Shown: positions 23,165 through 35,001 of the stretch, piece after piece
How the letters are laid out: the number at the start of each line of letters is the position of its first letter
Position numbering within the stretch: position 1 is the stretch's first letter
Assembly: GCF_030867095.1 (NCBI RefSeq)
Contig: NC_081824.1
Coordinates: 308,466,956 to 308,530,955 of the forward strand
Length of the DNA stretch: 64,000 bases
Source of the DNA: Alligator mississippiensis
Lineage: Eukaryota > Chordata > Crocodylia > Alligatoridae
Direction of reading: 5' to 3'
The notes under the pieces: model-generated
Seen by the model: only the letters and a program-made list of their open reading frames with translations
What the model was told of the DNA's origin: nothing
Database searches by the model: none
Made by a program: the position numbers and the translations under genes

Positions 23165-23600
23165 GAAGTTGGCTTCTGGTGATGAGGTTAGCGAAGTTCA
23201 GTGCTTGTTTGAATTTACAAACCACTTTTCACAGATGAGCCTATGAACTGCACTTCATCAACAGAAACTCGCGGACTCAATATAGACATTGGAATTCTGA
23301 CACACTGCAACCTGCCGGACATCTGACTCCTCAGGTACCTCTCCAGTTTTACCTGCTGCATTCCCCTTCCCTCCCCACCACCCCAGCCTGTCCCTCACCC
23401 CCTAATGCCTCCATTTTCATTTTCACTGACTGGCTTTCTCACCTGCACTGCATGCCAGCCTCTGACTTCTTTACTATCCCTTCCATCCAGGAACAGCATA
23501 TGCACACACACCAACTGTAGGTGCTTGCTCAGCCTGACAAAAGGTTTTAAAACCCGAAAGCTTGCTATATTTCTCCAACTGTTCAGTTAATGTAGTTCTC
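23165..23600 (+). mobile_element. Penelope-like element 3' region
   Basis: The stretch ends with the word order CAGCCTGACAAAAGG, AACCCGAAAGCTTGC, TTTCTCCAACTGTTCAGTT, which is the typical end of vertebrate Penelope-like repeats and mirrors the minus-strand copy at 13427. Coding capacity upstream is lost, and I cannot show a reverse transcriptase block. Confidence 0.5.
23534..23559 (+). ncRNA. Hammerhead-ribozyme-like core, decayed
   Basis: The order is CTGACAA, then a hairpin containing the palindrome GGTTTTAAAACC, then GAAA followed by GC. A functional core needs CUGANGA. The G of the GA step is A here, so this copy should be inactive. The strong stem II and the GAAA box support common descent with 13470-13495. 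Confidence 0.35.
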
Positions 23601-23689
23601 TGGCAGCTGCCAGAGAAAAAGCTCCTGCAGGAAAGGAAAAAAAAGTCTCTGTGACAGTTTGGCTGCCAAGATGCTAGTGCTACTGTGCT

Positions 23690-24292
23690 TACCTGTTGTT
23701 ATTTAAAGTGATGGACTGGGTTGAGGCTGTAGGGGGGGAGGCAGCCTCATTGGGACATGCTACCATGTCATGTAGAGGCCCCAGTGCCAGTGAGGGTGCG
23801 CCTTAAGACACACACATCAGGAGTTTTGCTTGCCAGCACCTTGAGGTGCAGTTTCCCAGAAACCCCTGCCCCTATCTCCTTGAAACTTGTCAGGCTTTGT
23901 GGCCTCAGCAGGGTCTACAAAGCCTGCTGTTTTCACCACCCTGTACCTTAACACTTACAATTAACATGAGTTTTGCTCTGAACAGTTTGAGGTGCAATTT
24001 CCCAGAAACCCCTGCACCTATCTCCTTGAAGCTTGAGAGGCTTTGTGACCTCACCAGGGGCTACCTCCCTGCTGTTTTCATTCAAATCAGGAATAAAATG
24101 ACAAAGTTATAGGCATTTTTGTGATTCCCCATTATAGCATATGGGAGAAATGTTGAAACACGTCAAAACAGCAAAACAATTTTGATGAAATTAAATGAAA
24201 CAGTGCTTTGAAATGAAACTAAATGAAACACTCTCCCTTCAAAATGGTGAAACAAAAGTCAAAACAAAATGGTGCTATTTCTCACAGCCCTA
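23690..24292 (-). mobile_element. hAT-like element end
   Basis: The right end on the plus strand is TCTCACAGCCCTA. Reversed, it starts TAGGGCTGTGAGA, like the TAGGGCTGTG start at 22546. The adjoining sequence is rich in TGAAA/TTTCA words. No 8-bp duplication of the 3' flank CTCAGCAT was found, so the left boundary is open. Confidence 0.4.
23819..24090 (+). repeat. Tandem duplication, period about 148 bp, two copies
   Basis: GAGTTTTGCT, GAGGTGCA, TTTCCCAGAAACCCCTGC, CTATCTCCTTGAA and CTGCTGTTTTCA appear twice in order, once from about 23820 and again from about 23969. The two units differ by scattered substitutions and a small deletion, so the duplication is old or belongs to the transposon consensus. 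Confidence 0.75.
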
Positions 24293-24330
24293 CTCAGCAT
24301 GGCTAAGAGTATAGGGCAATGGGGAGCTGT

Positions 24331-24500
24331 CTTCTATTTTTAATTCTACTACTGACCAGTTGTGTGACCTCAGGCAAGTTGCTTCACTTCTCTGTTTCCC
24401 TCCCATCCTTTATTTATTTAAATGATACATTCTTCAAGTCAAGATCTGATTCTTATTGTTTGTATAGTGCCTGCCAAAATGGGGCACAGATCACACATGG
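24331..24500 (+). mobile_element. MIR/CORE-SINE copy
   Basis: The stretch TACTGACCAGTTGTGTGACC, CAGGCAAGTTGCTTCACTTC and TCTGTTTCCCTCCCATC matches the conserved core of MIR-type SINEs. The following TTGTATAGTGCCTGCC AAAATGGGG words fit the amniote LINE2-like tail. CORE-SINEs occur throughout amniotes, consistent with a reptile. It is not transcribed as a gene. Confidence 0.68.
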
Positions 24501-25810
24501 AACCTCTTTGATATATTGAGTTAGAAAAAACCCAATTACTTTATCCTTGAATCAACAAAACATTTCTCAGCTTCCTTACCTGGATGCCTTTTCCATGTGC
24601 AATCATGCCTTGTTCTCCTTCGCTGCAGATGTTCTCAGCTTTGAAAGCAATACCCTAAAAAGTGGCAATGAAAAAGCATTATAATTCTCTTGAAGACTTC
24701 TTTTTTCCCCTTTTTAATGAGTTGATGTTATTTATGCTGCCTCAAGCTTTATATTTGATTTGAAGTGTGTACTGTTCCAGGAAACAAATTAAAAACAGAG
24801 TTATTTCAAGGTGCTAGAATTATTAAAGGAGGAGGCTTTGAAATTTGTTCTTCTATTCCAAACTGTATAATCTGGTTATTAGACATAATATTTCATGTTT
24901 GTAAAGAGATTTAAGCCTTTCTTTAAATCAGAGCTTCAGAACACAACATAATCCTAACTACAGAATCTTTAGCATGTTTCTGTAATACTTTTTGCTGTAA
25001 GCGTTAAAAAAATGAAGGTCAAGAGCATATTATGTTTTTGTTTCTTACTATGTTGAATAGGTCAAAGGTGAACTTTAAAGGGGAGCTAGTAGTTATGAAT
25101 TATACAATTTGAGAATTTTAAAGGGTATTGAGAAAAAAAAAATCCTGTATACGTTAAATAACAACAGTTTGTCCTCAACCTAATTTAAAAAATGATCCTC
25201 CACCTCTTGCTAATTTCCATTTTAGCTCCAAAGTACATCAGTAAAGAACAGGGGAAGTCAACTGTATTAGACCATTGTTACCCAGAGGAAATGGAAATAC
25301 AAATTGGAAAGAAGATATATATGTTAAACAAGTAAATAGTAGAATGTCAGAGAGCAATAGAGAGCAGAAAAATTCTTTATGGATTTTCCAACAATCTTAC
25401 AGGCCATATGCATAAATGAGGACACTAATATAGGTACACAACAGATTCTCTCACTTTTATTATTTCTATTATGTGCTTCATTTACAGCTTTGAAAATAAT
25501 TTGGTTTTGTTGCCTGAACAATTTTGTATATCATACCCAATTTAAAATGTCCTCTTTGGCTGCTGTTCCTTTTACTCCTGGGATTCCCAAGGTCAATTGG
25601 AACTGGCTTCTGAGGATGAGAAAAAATAGAAGTAGTTTGCAATTTTTTTTTAACTCAACCTTAAAAACAAAAGCTTTTTTTGTGACAAGGAATCCATGTT
25701 AACTTATTTCCTGACCAGAATAATTTTTGGAAAATGTTTTAAAAGTCCTCGGAGGACTATATTTCCCATGATACACTTAGAGAAGACACATGCTTTTCCC
25801 TTGATGAACC
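24501..25810. other. AT-rich DNA, no gene seen
   Basis: I found no supported repeat or exon. An open stretch at 25379-25702 has no recognisable domain. Confidence 0.42.
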
Positions 25811-25818
25811 ATCTACAT

Positions 25819-26125
25819 CAGGGCTGACCAATTAGTTTGCAGCCAGGGGCCACATCTGACACCAGCATGCAGCCAGCGCACAGCCCCCTATCGCACATTG
25901 CTGCATGGAAGCTGGCATTTTGTTTAGTTGGGATATGCCAGCAGTACACAGTCCCCCACTTCACTTTGCACTGGCTACACCATCAGCATGCAAACACCTG
26001 GGATCTCCCCTGGCCACTACATCAGTGGCAAGCATCCTCTGCTACTTCCCCCCTGGCAGCCACTGGGGCCCACAAGCCTCATGCTGGCTCCCTGAGGTCC
26101 ATATACAGCCTTTTAGACAGCTCTG
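25819..26125. mobile_element. Non-autonomous hAT-like element, 307 bp
   Basis: The ends CAGGGCTGACC and CAGCTCTG are short inverted repeats. The 8-bp flanks ATCTACAT and ATCTATCT match at 6 of 8 positions. The interior is GC-rich and has an imperfect hairpin (ACCAGCATGCAGC against GCTGCATGGAAGCTGG). Confidence 0.58.
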
Positions 26126-26289
26126 ATCTATCTTAATCAGGTGGATATGCCTTGTATTTTGGCAGATATGGTCCAGTATACAGGAGACAATGGCCCAGCT
26201 CAATTTTATCCTTGCCTGGGATATGAAAAATTACTGCATTTAAAAAGAGGTATTTATCCTAGAAGGCCAATTGAGTGTTTATTCAGCTT

Positions 26290-26345
26290 TAGAGAGGCAA
26301 ATATGTTTGTGGAGGATATCATTTATTGGACCAGCTGCATGGTTG
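26290..26345 (-). mobile_element. Penelope-like 3'-terminal fragment
   Basis: The minus strand reads CTGGTCCAATAAATGATATC, followed by CTCC and a CTCT-ending tail. This is the terminal motif of the common Penelope-derived repeat in reptiles. The ribozyme-like part is not visible upstream. Confidence 0.42.
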
Positions 26346-28003
26346 AGATAGACTTAGACAGTGCTTCAAAGGTAGGCTTAGGTAGATGTAGATGGTCCTT
26401 CTTCTTATTCATTTTAGCTACTTATTTATGTGTTCTAATTGAGTATATTTAGTAGTTATTGTATGGATGACATTTTACAAAAATAATTTGATTTATTTTA
26501 TGATACAATACATAGACATGATATTTTATAGACAAAATGTAGGAAAAAAAGATTTTTCCAGAGTTATGGTCAACTGCATGACACACAGTAAGTCCTTCTG
26601 GAAGCACAGAGTGTCCAAGAAGTGTGACATCCCAGGGGACAGTCTGGATGAACAGGAACTTCCTGATGTGGTAGGACAGCAACAAGGCTGGGCCCCAGAC
26701 CATTTCAAAAGCATAGCGAGACTATTACTTTTTTACTGTAAATAGTTCTTTATATAAGTTCCTGTAAATAATAATAAAGTGTTGTTTCTATACCACAAGC
26801 TTCATGAAGATACTACAGACTGAATGCACAGTAGGCCTACCAAAGCTTCACACAGACCTAATGCACCGCTCACTCATCCTCAGCCAGCTCAGTGGCTCTT
26901 GAGCTAAAAGCTTCTGTCTTACCAGGAGCTGTGAGAGGGTTAACAGTAGACTCTGCCCCTGCTGTTTGCAGCCCCAGCTATCTTCCCTAGCCATGAGTTA
27001 CAGTATCTGTTTGCTTTATTCCACCCTGCTTTTGTTCTAGAAAAGAAAACATATTCCCTGTTGAATGCATGCCAGTTTAGGAGGGCTGATTGTTGGGGAA
27101 AGGTGCATGTGATATGCAAGGAAGTACGGTATTATAGAAAGTTTTGGTAGTGCTATTGGTATTTAAGGTTGTTTAATGCTTCCCTTATAAGACCTTGTTT
27201 TTGGTTGCTTACAACTTTGCCAAATTTTAACCACACATGATGAAACGGTTCTGATTGGGAGTCTGCAATTTCAAAGCTCAGAGGAAATGGCATGCTGCCC
27301 ATGTTTAAAAAAACAAAACAAAAACACCCCCATCCCCAAAACAAGCAAACCCCAAAGCAAAAATAAATCCGTTCCTTTCATTGAAAAGTTCTAATACCCC
27401 ATGGGTTGGAACAGGCAGTAAGCACTAGCAGGAATTTCTCTCTGGCTTTATTTATTTATTTTTTAATTATACCAGAAAAAAGAAAGACCCAATGTGACGA
27501 TGTTAAATTATTTGAAAATGATTTGCTTGCACATGCTAGAGATTGAAGATTGTGGAAGTCAGATGGTAGAATATCCACAAGTTCCAAAAGAGGAATTTCA
27601 GACATTGGCAGCCAGCAGTATGCTTGGGAAGTCCAGATGGGAGTAAGGGAGGAAGAAAATACTCTGTAGCTGGAAACAATGGGATACTGACAGGCAAGGA
27701 AGAAAGAGCCAAGTTAGAGGGCAGGTTGTGAAAAAGGAAGGTGAGCAGGTCAAAAGACAGAAAAAAGATAGGTATACAGCCCATGCTGATAGGCTGAATG
27801 AGGGTTTTATCAAAAAAATCTCAGAGCTGTTGTTTGAAAGAGGAAAGATGATGGAGGGGAAAACAGAGGAAGGAAACTTTCCAGTGTGGTACCTAAAGTT
27901 TTTCTTACAATCAACCTGACCCAGATTTTCATTTTTTGTGTATATTCATGCATAGGAATAACTATTGTATGAGTAGACATGCTGAGTTCAGCTGAGTTAC
28001 TAA
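26346..28003. other. No gene seen
   Basis: AT-rich sequence with short A and T runs. An open stretch at 26467-26745 has no domain. Confidence 0.4.
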
Positions 28004-28210
28004 GGTTACTTGTATACTGCACAATACAGTTGGAATGGATACCCAAGTTAGCTCTATATAAACTTACTTGGGTACTGAAAGTACTATAGCTAGGTTAGAT
28101 CTGAGTAGGGTAAATTAGCCTGGGCAGAGTGCCATACTAACTGTTCTGTACCTGCCCAAGCTCTAAATGAGCTAGTGGACTTATGCATTGTGTTGTGTAG
28201 ACAACCCTGG
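28004..28210. mobile_element. Possible MITE
   Basis: The left words TTGTATACTGCACAATACA and the right words TGCATTGTGTTGTGTAGACAA form an imperfect inverted repeat. ACCCAAGTTAG and CTTACTTGGGT make a hairpin inside. No target duplication was confirmed. Confidence 0.35.
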
Positions 28211-29304
28211 TTTACTTGTGCTTCACCAATATAAATAAGGGATTACCCTCTTACTTCATACCTGAAACTTTTTTATGGCAGCTTAGTTTATACATTTCAT
28301 GCACTGTGAATAATAATGATAATAAATAAAAAACACATGCAAAATGTGGGATCACAAGGAATAAAAGGGAGCATGGCGTGAAACCAAGAGTAAGGAAAGC
28401 AAAATCAACTCAGGAATTCGTGATAAAACTCTCTGGAAAAATATTTGCTTTAAAATAAATTGAGTAGCAATACAATTGACCTTCAACAAATCAGTAACGT
28501 TGTAGGTTTAAAACCAGTTTAGTTTGAAAGCCAGCAACTATTAAGCAAAAAAAACTAAGAAAAGACAGGTAGAAGAAAACTATAATGGACTAAGTTAAAA
28601 ACATGCTTCTCTCATCTTTTTTGCTAGGGCCAATCAAAAATTTTCCATTGACAGAAAATAGGGTCTTGAACAAACAAACAAAACAAATTCCCACAATATA
28701 TGGCTGTCCTTTTCAGAAAACACCAACAAGTTTTTGAAAAATCCAAACAGAAACTGAAACTTTAAATGTGGGAAGTTTACTATAGTTGTAAGTTCAAAAT
28801 TGTAGTTAAATGTTTGGAGACAAAGTCCTCCTGGGGAACCCCAAGTGCACTGTCTGTGGGTTCTCTGTGGGTTTCCCAAATGCACTATATCTCCTGTAGC
28901 CATGGTGCTCATTAGCTCAATAAGAAGGGAGACTATGTCCAGCTCAGGAGCCTGTCTGATGTAGAAGTATGGAAATATGTTCTGAAGTACAGCTGCACCT
29001 AGACTAGATGAGGTACTGCTTGGTTCAGCTACTGCAATTCCAAATTCTAGATCCCCACTAGTGAATCCACCTGGGAAGTGAAAGCTAAATTTTAGGAATG
29101 GGATCCTTTGAATAAGATGTTAAGCTCTCTTGGCTGTCCAAATAGATGAGCAATTCCATAGTCTATTTTATAAATGGTATAAAGGATAACCTTGGTTTCC
29201 AAGCCTACATTATTCTCTCCCTTACACATGCTTTCAAGGTTGAGTGTGAGCAATTGCTGAGTGCATAATTGCAGAATTGCAATAAAATGAATAAATGTCA
29301 GATC
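28211..29304. other. No gene seen
   Basis: AT-rich sequence without recognisable repeats. Confidence 0.4.
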
Positions 29305-30288
29305 TAGGAGTACCAGTGAATCTACACAAGTAGCCTGCTGTTTGCAGCTTCGAATCCTAAAGTGTGGAGCTGTCTTACCAGCTGCAGCGCAGCACTCAGG
29401 CAGTGAGGAGAACAGCTTGGCAGCATGGAAAGCTGTCTCAAGCTGGTAAGCCTGGTGTGGTGGAAGGGGAGTGGGGAGAGAAGGGCTGTGGTGGGGGCAG
29501 AATAATGCCCCCTGCGGTGAGGGCAGGGGCAGATGCTGCCTAGGCAGGACAGGGAGCCAGAGCTATGCCTTGTCGGGGGAGGAATAGCTCCTACCACTGC
29601 TTGCACCCACCACTGCTTGTACCCCAGGAAGGCATGGGAGGGGGGTGTGTAGCCCCAAAATTGTGGTGGGCAGCAGCCAGGGCTCTAAGGGACTCTTCTC
29701 AGCAGGCCTGGGCTCAGAGTGGGTACTGATGGTACTGGGAGGAGGCTGCATATGCCTCAAATTTCTCCACCACTCCACTCCCAGCACCAGCACCACCCGC
29801 CACAGTCATGGCCCCCACCCGCAGGCCAGGAAGAGCTGTGACTCTGCCAGGCAACTGGTGGCAGTGGTGTTGGGAGCAGAGCAGTCGTGAAATTTGGGGT
29901 GGATGCAGCCTTCTCCCAATGTTGCCAGAGCCCACTCTGAGGCCAGGCCCTACCTAGAAGAGCCCTGCACAGCCCCGGCTGCAGCCTGCTCTGACCCATG
30001 CAGTTCAAGGGGCACACTCCCCCTCCACCCGTGCCTTCCTGGGGTGTGAGCAGTGGCAGGAGCCACCCCTTCCCCTATAAGCCATGGCTCCGGCCGTCTC
30101 CTCAATGCCCTGCCTGGGCAGTGCCTGCCCTGTGGGGGCATTGATCTGTCCTCCCACACCCCTTCCCCCACAACAGACTTACCAGCTGGAGGCAGCTGTG
30201 TTGGAAATCAGATCAGTATCGGCTGATATGGCTCCTTAAATATCGACTCTCAGTATCAGCTCCAAAAATCTCTAGCAGTGCACCCCTA
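29305..30288. mobile_element. Large foldback DNA transposon (hAT-like end)
   Basis: The right end reads AGCAGTGCACCCCTA preceded by ATATCGACTCTCAGTATCAG, typical of a GATA/TATC-rich hAT-like family. About 29430-30200 is a long inverted repeat with its axis near 29.82 kb. CTGGGCTCAGAGTGGG near 29707 pairs with CCCACTCTGAGGCCAG near 29933, TACCCCAGGAAGGCATGGGA pairs with CGTGCCTTCCTGGGG near 30030, and AGCTGGTAAG pairs with CTTACCAGCT near 30180. No transposase is seen. The left end is uncertain. Confidence 0.6.
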
Positions 30289-30346
30289 GTAGACACTAAG
30301 TTTTGGTTTGACAAAAACGTATGTAACTTATAGTTTGGCATTAGAG

Positions 30347-30929
30347 CACTAGTCACCAACCAGCCGATCATGATGGACTGGATGATCGTGAAGCCTCTGA
30401 CAGTCATTCTCAGTGTGGGAGAGCTGAGCTCTCAGCTCCCCCAGGCTGAAATACAGAGCTGCATCTGCTCCAGGAGCAGCACAATGCCACATGCGTCCCA
30501 CCTTTGGCCGAGCTGTCTGCCCAGTGGCAGGATGCATGTGGCGTTGCACTGCTCCCAGAGCAGCTGCGGTGGAGCTAGGGGCACAGAGTCCAGTGCACAA
30601 TGGCAGCCACCTCCACCCCACACAGATTCGGGGAGCACATGCCCCTTGGGCCTCTACCCAGGTGCATGCAGTGGCGGGAACCTCCCTGTGTGCCTGGACG
30701 AGCCACTGGAGCTGCAATCCTCCCAACACCCAGTCCAGCCAGGGCCCCACTCTCCCCTGCCTCTGCTTCATTCCCTTCCTCACTACAGCGGCCCCGATTT
30801 TCCCCCTCCCTGTCCCTTCCAGCCCCCAAAAACTGACCTGCTGAGTAGGGGTGGGGGGTGCACAGTAGATCCTGGGTTGCCCTTTAATTCAAAAAGTTAT
30901 CTCGTACTTAAAAAGGTTGAAAATCACTG
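30347..30929. mobile_element. Non-autonomous hAT, 583 bp, perfect 8-bp duplication
   Basis: CATTAGAG flanks both sides exactly (30339-30346 and 30930-30937). The ends CACTAGTCACCAACC and GGTTGAAAATCACTG are hAT-type inverted repeats. The interior is GC-rich and has a strong local hairpin at about 30461-30566 (GCCACATGC against GCATGTGGC, flanked by further pairing). Long open frames here on both strands have no domain and are explained by GC-rich repeat DNA. Confidence 0.85.
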
Positions 30930-30937
30930 CATTAGAG

Positions 30938-32036
30938 GGATGGCAGTGGCTTGTGTCAAAAACAAAACAGAAGTCAGGAAGTTATGAGTTTCAGATTAAC
31001 ACCTATTACAGCTGTGTTGGTAAAATAGGGCCTGTTTCTCAGAGGCGCCTTTTGCCCATTGAAATTAGTGAGAACTAGAGGTTTTCAGCATCTATGAGAA
31101 TTAAACAGTAGCAGTAATAGTAAATTGCATCTAAAATTCTGGTATATCATACCCCAAATGTGTGGTTTTAAGATTTTCAATTGAAAATGGGATAGAAGAC
31201 TATTTCTGGATAAATTTAGTGTGTGATTCACTCTGTCAGCTCCTGTTTGTTTCCTATTTGGGACTACCTCAGATTGCTGGCTGGCTATTTGTCACTGGAA
31301 TAGGTTTGGTTTCAAATTTCATGTAGCTAAAAATTTCTGAATAAACAAGATGGAGTTACAGTGTTTATAAGAAATGATGAAAGTATAATGCACACCCACT
31401 GGGTTTCGTCAGATTGTAAATGGTTAAGCAAACTGCAGGTACTAGTACCTACTTAAGAAACCAGAAGAAATTGTGTCTTTTGTATGGGTGAATGTTCAGG
31501 AGTAAAAGTGCATGCCACTATGGTAGCATAGGGGAAATTTCTGAAGAGAGTTTTATAGAAAGGTTCAACACATGGATCATCCTGTCATTGCTTATTGATC
31601 ATTACATCCATTGCTGGAGCCGAGATGCTAGACAATGCTAGCAATGCAAAATATTGCTGGTAAGAGTATTTTTCAAAAGGTACAAACTAACAGAGGGTAA
31701 AAGGCCATTGACTTAAATGTTCATCTATCTTTGATCAAAATACAAATTTATGTTTCAGTGAAAGAAAAATACTTTGCAAAAGCATTTCACATTTTTTGAA
31801 CATTCCACCAAAAATTGAGTAGACAAATTTCAGCATGGTTTTTAAATTCTATTGCCTTTTTGATATCTTTTAAAATCTGCTCTCCACCTCAAAATGTTCA
31901 GTCTGCAACTTTGATTCATGACTGTTTTGCTACAAGTTTTCATGTGATGTTCTATGGCCAGATGAAGTATGTCCACAAGTTTTGGGACTCCAGTGTATGG
32001 AATGAAGGGCTGATTTTTTTTCAATTGTAAGTTAGG
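30938..32036. other. No gene seen; possible old LINE trace
   Basis: The words CCCATTGAAATTAGTGAGA and TTTTCAGCATCTATGAGAA near 31050-31100 resemble old L2/CR1-type 3' sequence seen in reptiles. It is too short for a firm call. The rest is AT-rich. Confidence 0.35.
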
Positions 32037-32580
32037 CCAAGGGTCTTGTTGCACAGTAATTTGGGGCAGCTCTTGGAGCTCTTAACACCTGAATTGTCCA
32101 CAAATTAACATCTGAAACTTGTTTTAAGCACTCATTAGACAGTTCAAAGTTAGCCATTCCAGGGCAGAATTATTTCTTATTTGTGGTACCCAGCTTGTGT
32201 TACATTAAGATGTAGACACTCTAGGCTACACCTTACTGTAAACACCACACCTGCCTCCCCCTTGCTAACCCATATTGGGCCTGCCCCTCTCCCCCAGGTC
32301 CCCAGATCCCCACTCACTGCTTCTTCCTGGTTACTTTTGTCTGCCCGTGCTTTCTGTCCCAGGGAGCATGCAAGGATGTTAACTTGCCTGTCTGGCCACC
32401 ACCACTGCTACTCTCTGAGCACTGTTCAACCTGGAAAAGAGTAGCAACTTGGCAGCAGTGGTGGCAAATGGTCAAGGAGGTTAACCCTTCCCTGCCTGCT
32501 ACCCTGGGACAGACAGCATGGCCAGCTACAAGTAAGTGGGGGGTGGGAGGGGAGGGGCCAGAGGGGTAAGCCCCGGTAAC
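32037..32580. repeat. Dispersed repeat, copy 2 of the 4366 family
   Basis: It shares ordered words with 4366-4689, as described there. Beyond about 32.2 kb both copies become C-rich but diverge. The superfamily is unknown and the right boundary is approximate. Confidence 0.42.
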
Positions 32581-33982
32581 AATAGGAAAGCCCAGAATGG
32601 GGTGGGGGAATTCTTACCTTTTAGTCCTCCAGGTCCCTGCTGGCCCGAAGTGCCACTGCTCCAAAGTCAAGCCAGCAATAATAATGATCAATGCTAGAGC
32701 AGCTCATAGTGTAATGTATAGCAAGGTCCCAAGAGATACAATATGATTGACCATATATAAGAAAGTTCCATATAGGGTAGCTGAGCTAATGTTCTTTAAT
32801 GTTAGATGAGAGGGAACAGTATGTTGCAGGGGGTGGGGAGGGGTTGGATCCTGGCATTTTCAGTTTGTAGATGATTGGCTGGGATTTTAATTGACAAGCA
32901 TTTTGGGTAGTCCTTATACATTGTATGTCTGATCATCTGCTAGTGGGGTTGCTTGTAGGGGTATCAAAACATACATTTTACAGCCCCTGATATTAGTGTG
33001 GGGAGAAGACAGGAATTTTAGAGTGGTGTTTCTGTCAAGGGAAAACTGAAGCTCCTATGCATCACTAGGGTAATGCTGTCTGCCCACAAAGCCATCCTCC
33101 CTCATTTGGTAAGGTAAAGTAACTCCACAGAGTCTTCCATGATGGAGCACAAGTGCAGGAATACTTGATGGTATTTGAAGGAGGCAGAGGAGCTAGGTCC
33201 ATGCCTCATGTCCCAGCAGTTATTGTGTATAAGGGTGGCAAATCTTTAGCAACTAGCAGCCTCCCAATGCTTCCTGGTGTCTCTTGCAGTGGGTGGTCCA
33301 CAGAGTTCCTCACTCCTACCCCTTGCTAATACATGAACTCCCCTGGCAGCAGTGTTTGAAAGCCAATCTTTTTTTCCCCAAACCTGCAAGAAATGTTCCT
33401 AGATGGCAAATCACAGCTGCTTCCCTCTCAGTTCCTTTCTCTTCGTCACCAGCTACTCCTCCTCATCTGTTTTCCATCTCCTACAATGTTTAGCATTGAA
33501 TTTGTTCAGGTTTCATTTTGGGCTTTTTTGTTTGAAATGAAAATATAAACAAAATATAAATAGTGTATTAAAAAAAATCCAAGGTAGACTGAATTAAAAT
33601 TGCAGGACTAGCAAGACTGTTTATGTACTTAAAAATCTCAAGTGGCTTAAATCTAGAGTGTTATAGAGTAGCACCATAACTCAGATGGTGGCAGTGTATT
33701 TTTGAGCTTTTACGTTAATGGACTGTAATATAATGCTAATGGAATGCAATACTAATGTAATTCTTTGTAAGCTGGATCCAGTTAAAATGGTTTGACAAGA
33801 AATGGCTGACTCTGGTAGATAGATTAAAGTGCTGTAGATAACACAAACACGCGTCTCAGAAATATTTATTCTATGTCCAGAATCTCAAATCATTTGGAAG
33901 TGTCTTATCCTGTTGTCAACTATCCACTTCCATGTACTTAGAAGAGAGTTGAAGGAATTCACTGCTGCTAAAAGTATACTCT
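32581..33982. other. No gene seen
   Basis: Mixed to AT-rich sequence without recognisable repeats. Confidence 0.4.
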
Positions 33983-34184
33983 GGGCCTGTCTACATGAGA
34001 CGATTACTGAAGAGTTGACTAAGCTGCACAGTAAATGTCTCAGAGTCTACATGTGCACCTCTATTAGGTTGGAGTAAACTAAGTTACTCTGCAGCAAGAT
34101 GGTACTTTTATTTACTACAGCAGTACTATCCTGCTGCAAAGTGAAAAACACTGCAGCAGCACATGTGTAGATGCTGCCCCAACT
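33983..34184. mobile_element. MITE family B, copy 1
   Basis: It begins GGGCCTGTCTACATGAGAC. The words AGTAAATGTCTCAG, GTCTACATGTGCACC, CTATTAGG and AGTAAACTAA recur in the same order at 51029-51170. The right end ATGTGTAGATGCTGCCCC mirrors the left start. There is no coding capacity and no clear target duplication. Confidence 0.5.
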
Positions 34185-34786
34185 GGCTGGCACATGAGGG
34201 TGTTCCAGTGCAGGGGCTGCCTGCCAGCTAGCTCCAGGCTGAAGCATCCCCGTACCCCAGCCAGCCCCTCTGCAGCACATTGAGCTGGGGGGAGCAGCCT
34301 GGGAGCAGTAAACTCCCAAGCAATAAACTGTATATTTTATTGATGCACATTCAAAGGCACATGTAGTTGTACCCACTGAATCACAAGCTCAGAGCCTAAC
34401 TCAGTCTTTACTTTGGCCTGTTCTCATTGATTTAGGAGTAAGGGAATTAGGGAACATGCAAAATCTGAGTCAGAGTCACAAGACTTGGCCTTTAAAGTCT
34501 CTTCTGTAGCTCCCACCCAAGTGTCTAAAATTGGATTGAGACTAATGATGATTCATTCATGTATCATGGTCCTAGAAATGCATCTGACAAACTTGCTCTT
34601 AAACCTATTTAAATATGTTAAAGTAGTGATATAGGGCAGACCATATTTTTCTACTTTCATATTTTTGTACCTGCTTTGGCACTCTTCTACTCCCTCCCAA
34701 ACACTCCTAGTCTCATCTGGTCTCTTCTCCACATACCTTATTTTAAGTTAGCTATTTAAGTTAGCTATTAAAAAACCACAGTCCCT

Positions 34787-35001
34787 GGGTGTGTCTACAT
34801 TTGCCCTTACGGCGTTGTTGTTACCGTGCTGTGCTGGTGGTTCACCATTATTTTTAGCTGCTACATCATCATAGCGACACACATAGCAGGGGAGCACGTT
34901 GCTACAATGACATAGCTGTGGCATCGTGATTTGTGCCTACTCATACTACATCGCTGTAGCACATTGCTACGGTGACAGTGTCTTGTGTAGATGCATCCAC
35001 T
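34787..35001. mobile_element. MITE family A, copy 2
   Basis: The ends CTGGGTGTGTCTACAT and GTGTAGATGCATCCA match the 17918-18203 element. The interior repeats TGCTACATCATC/GTAGCACATTGCTAC words in both orientations. The flanks do not give a convincing duplication. Confidence 0.55.

Noticed and set aside
22546..24292. One large hAT from TAGGGCTGTG to CACAGCCCTA
   Set aside because: The 8-bp flanks CTGGCTGG and CTCAGCAT do not match and Penelope-like sequence lies in between, so it looks like a composite of several insertions.
30370..30987. 205-codon open frame
   Set aside because: It lies almost wholly within a hAT element flanked by CATTAGAG on both sides and has low-complexity content.
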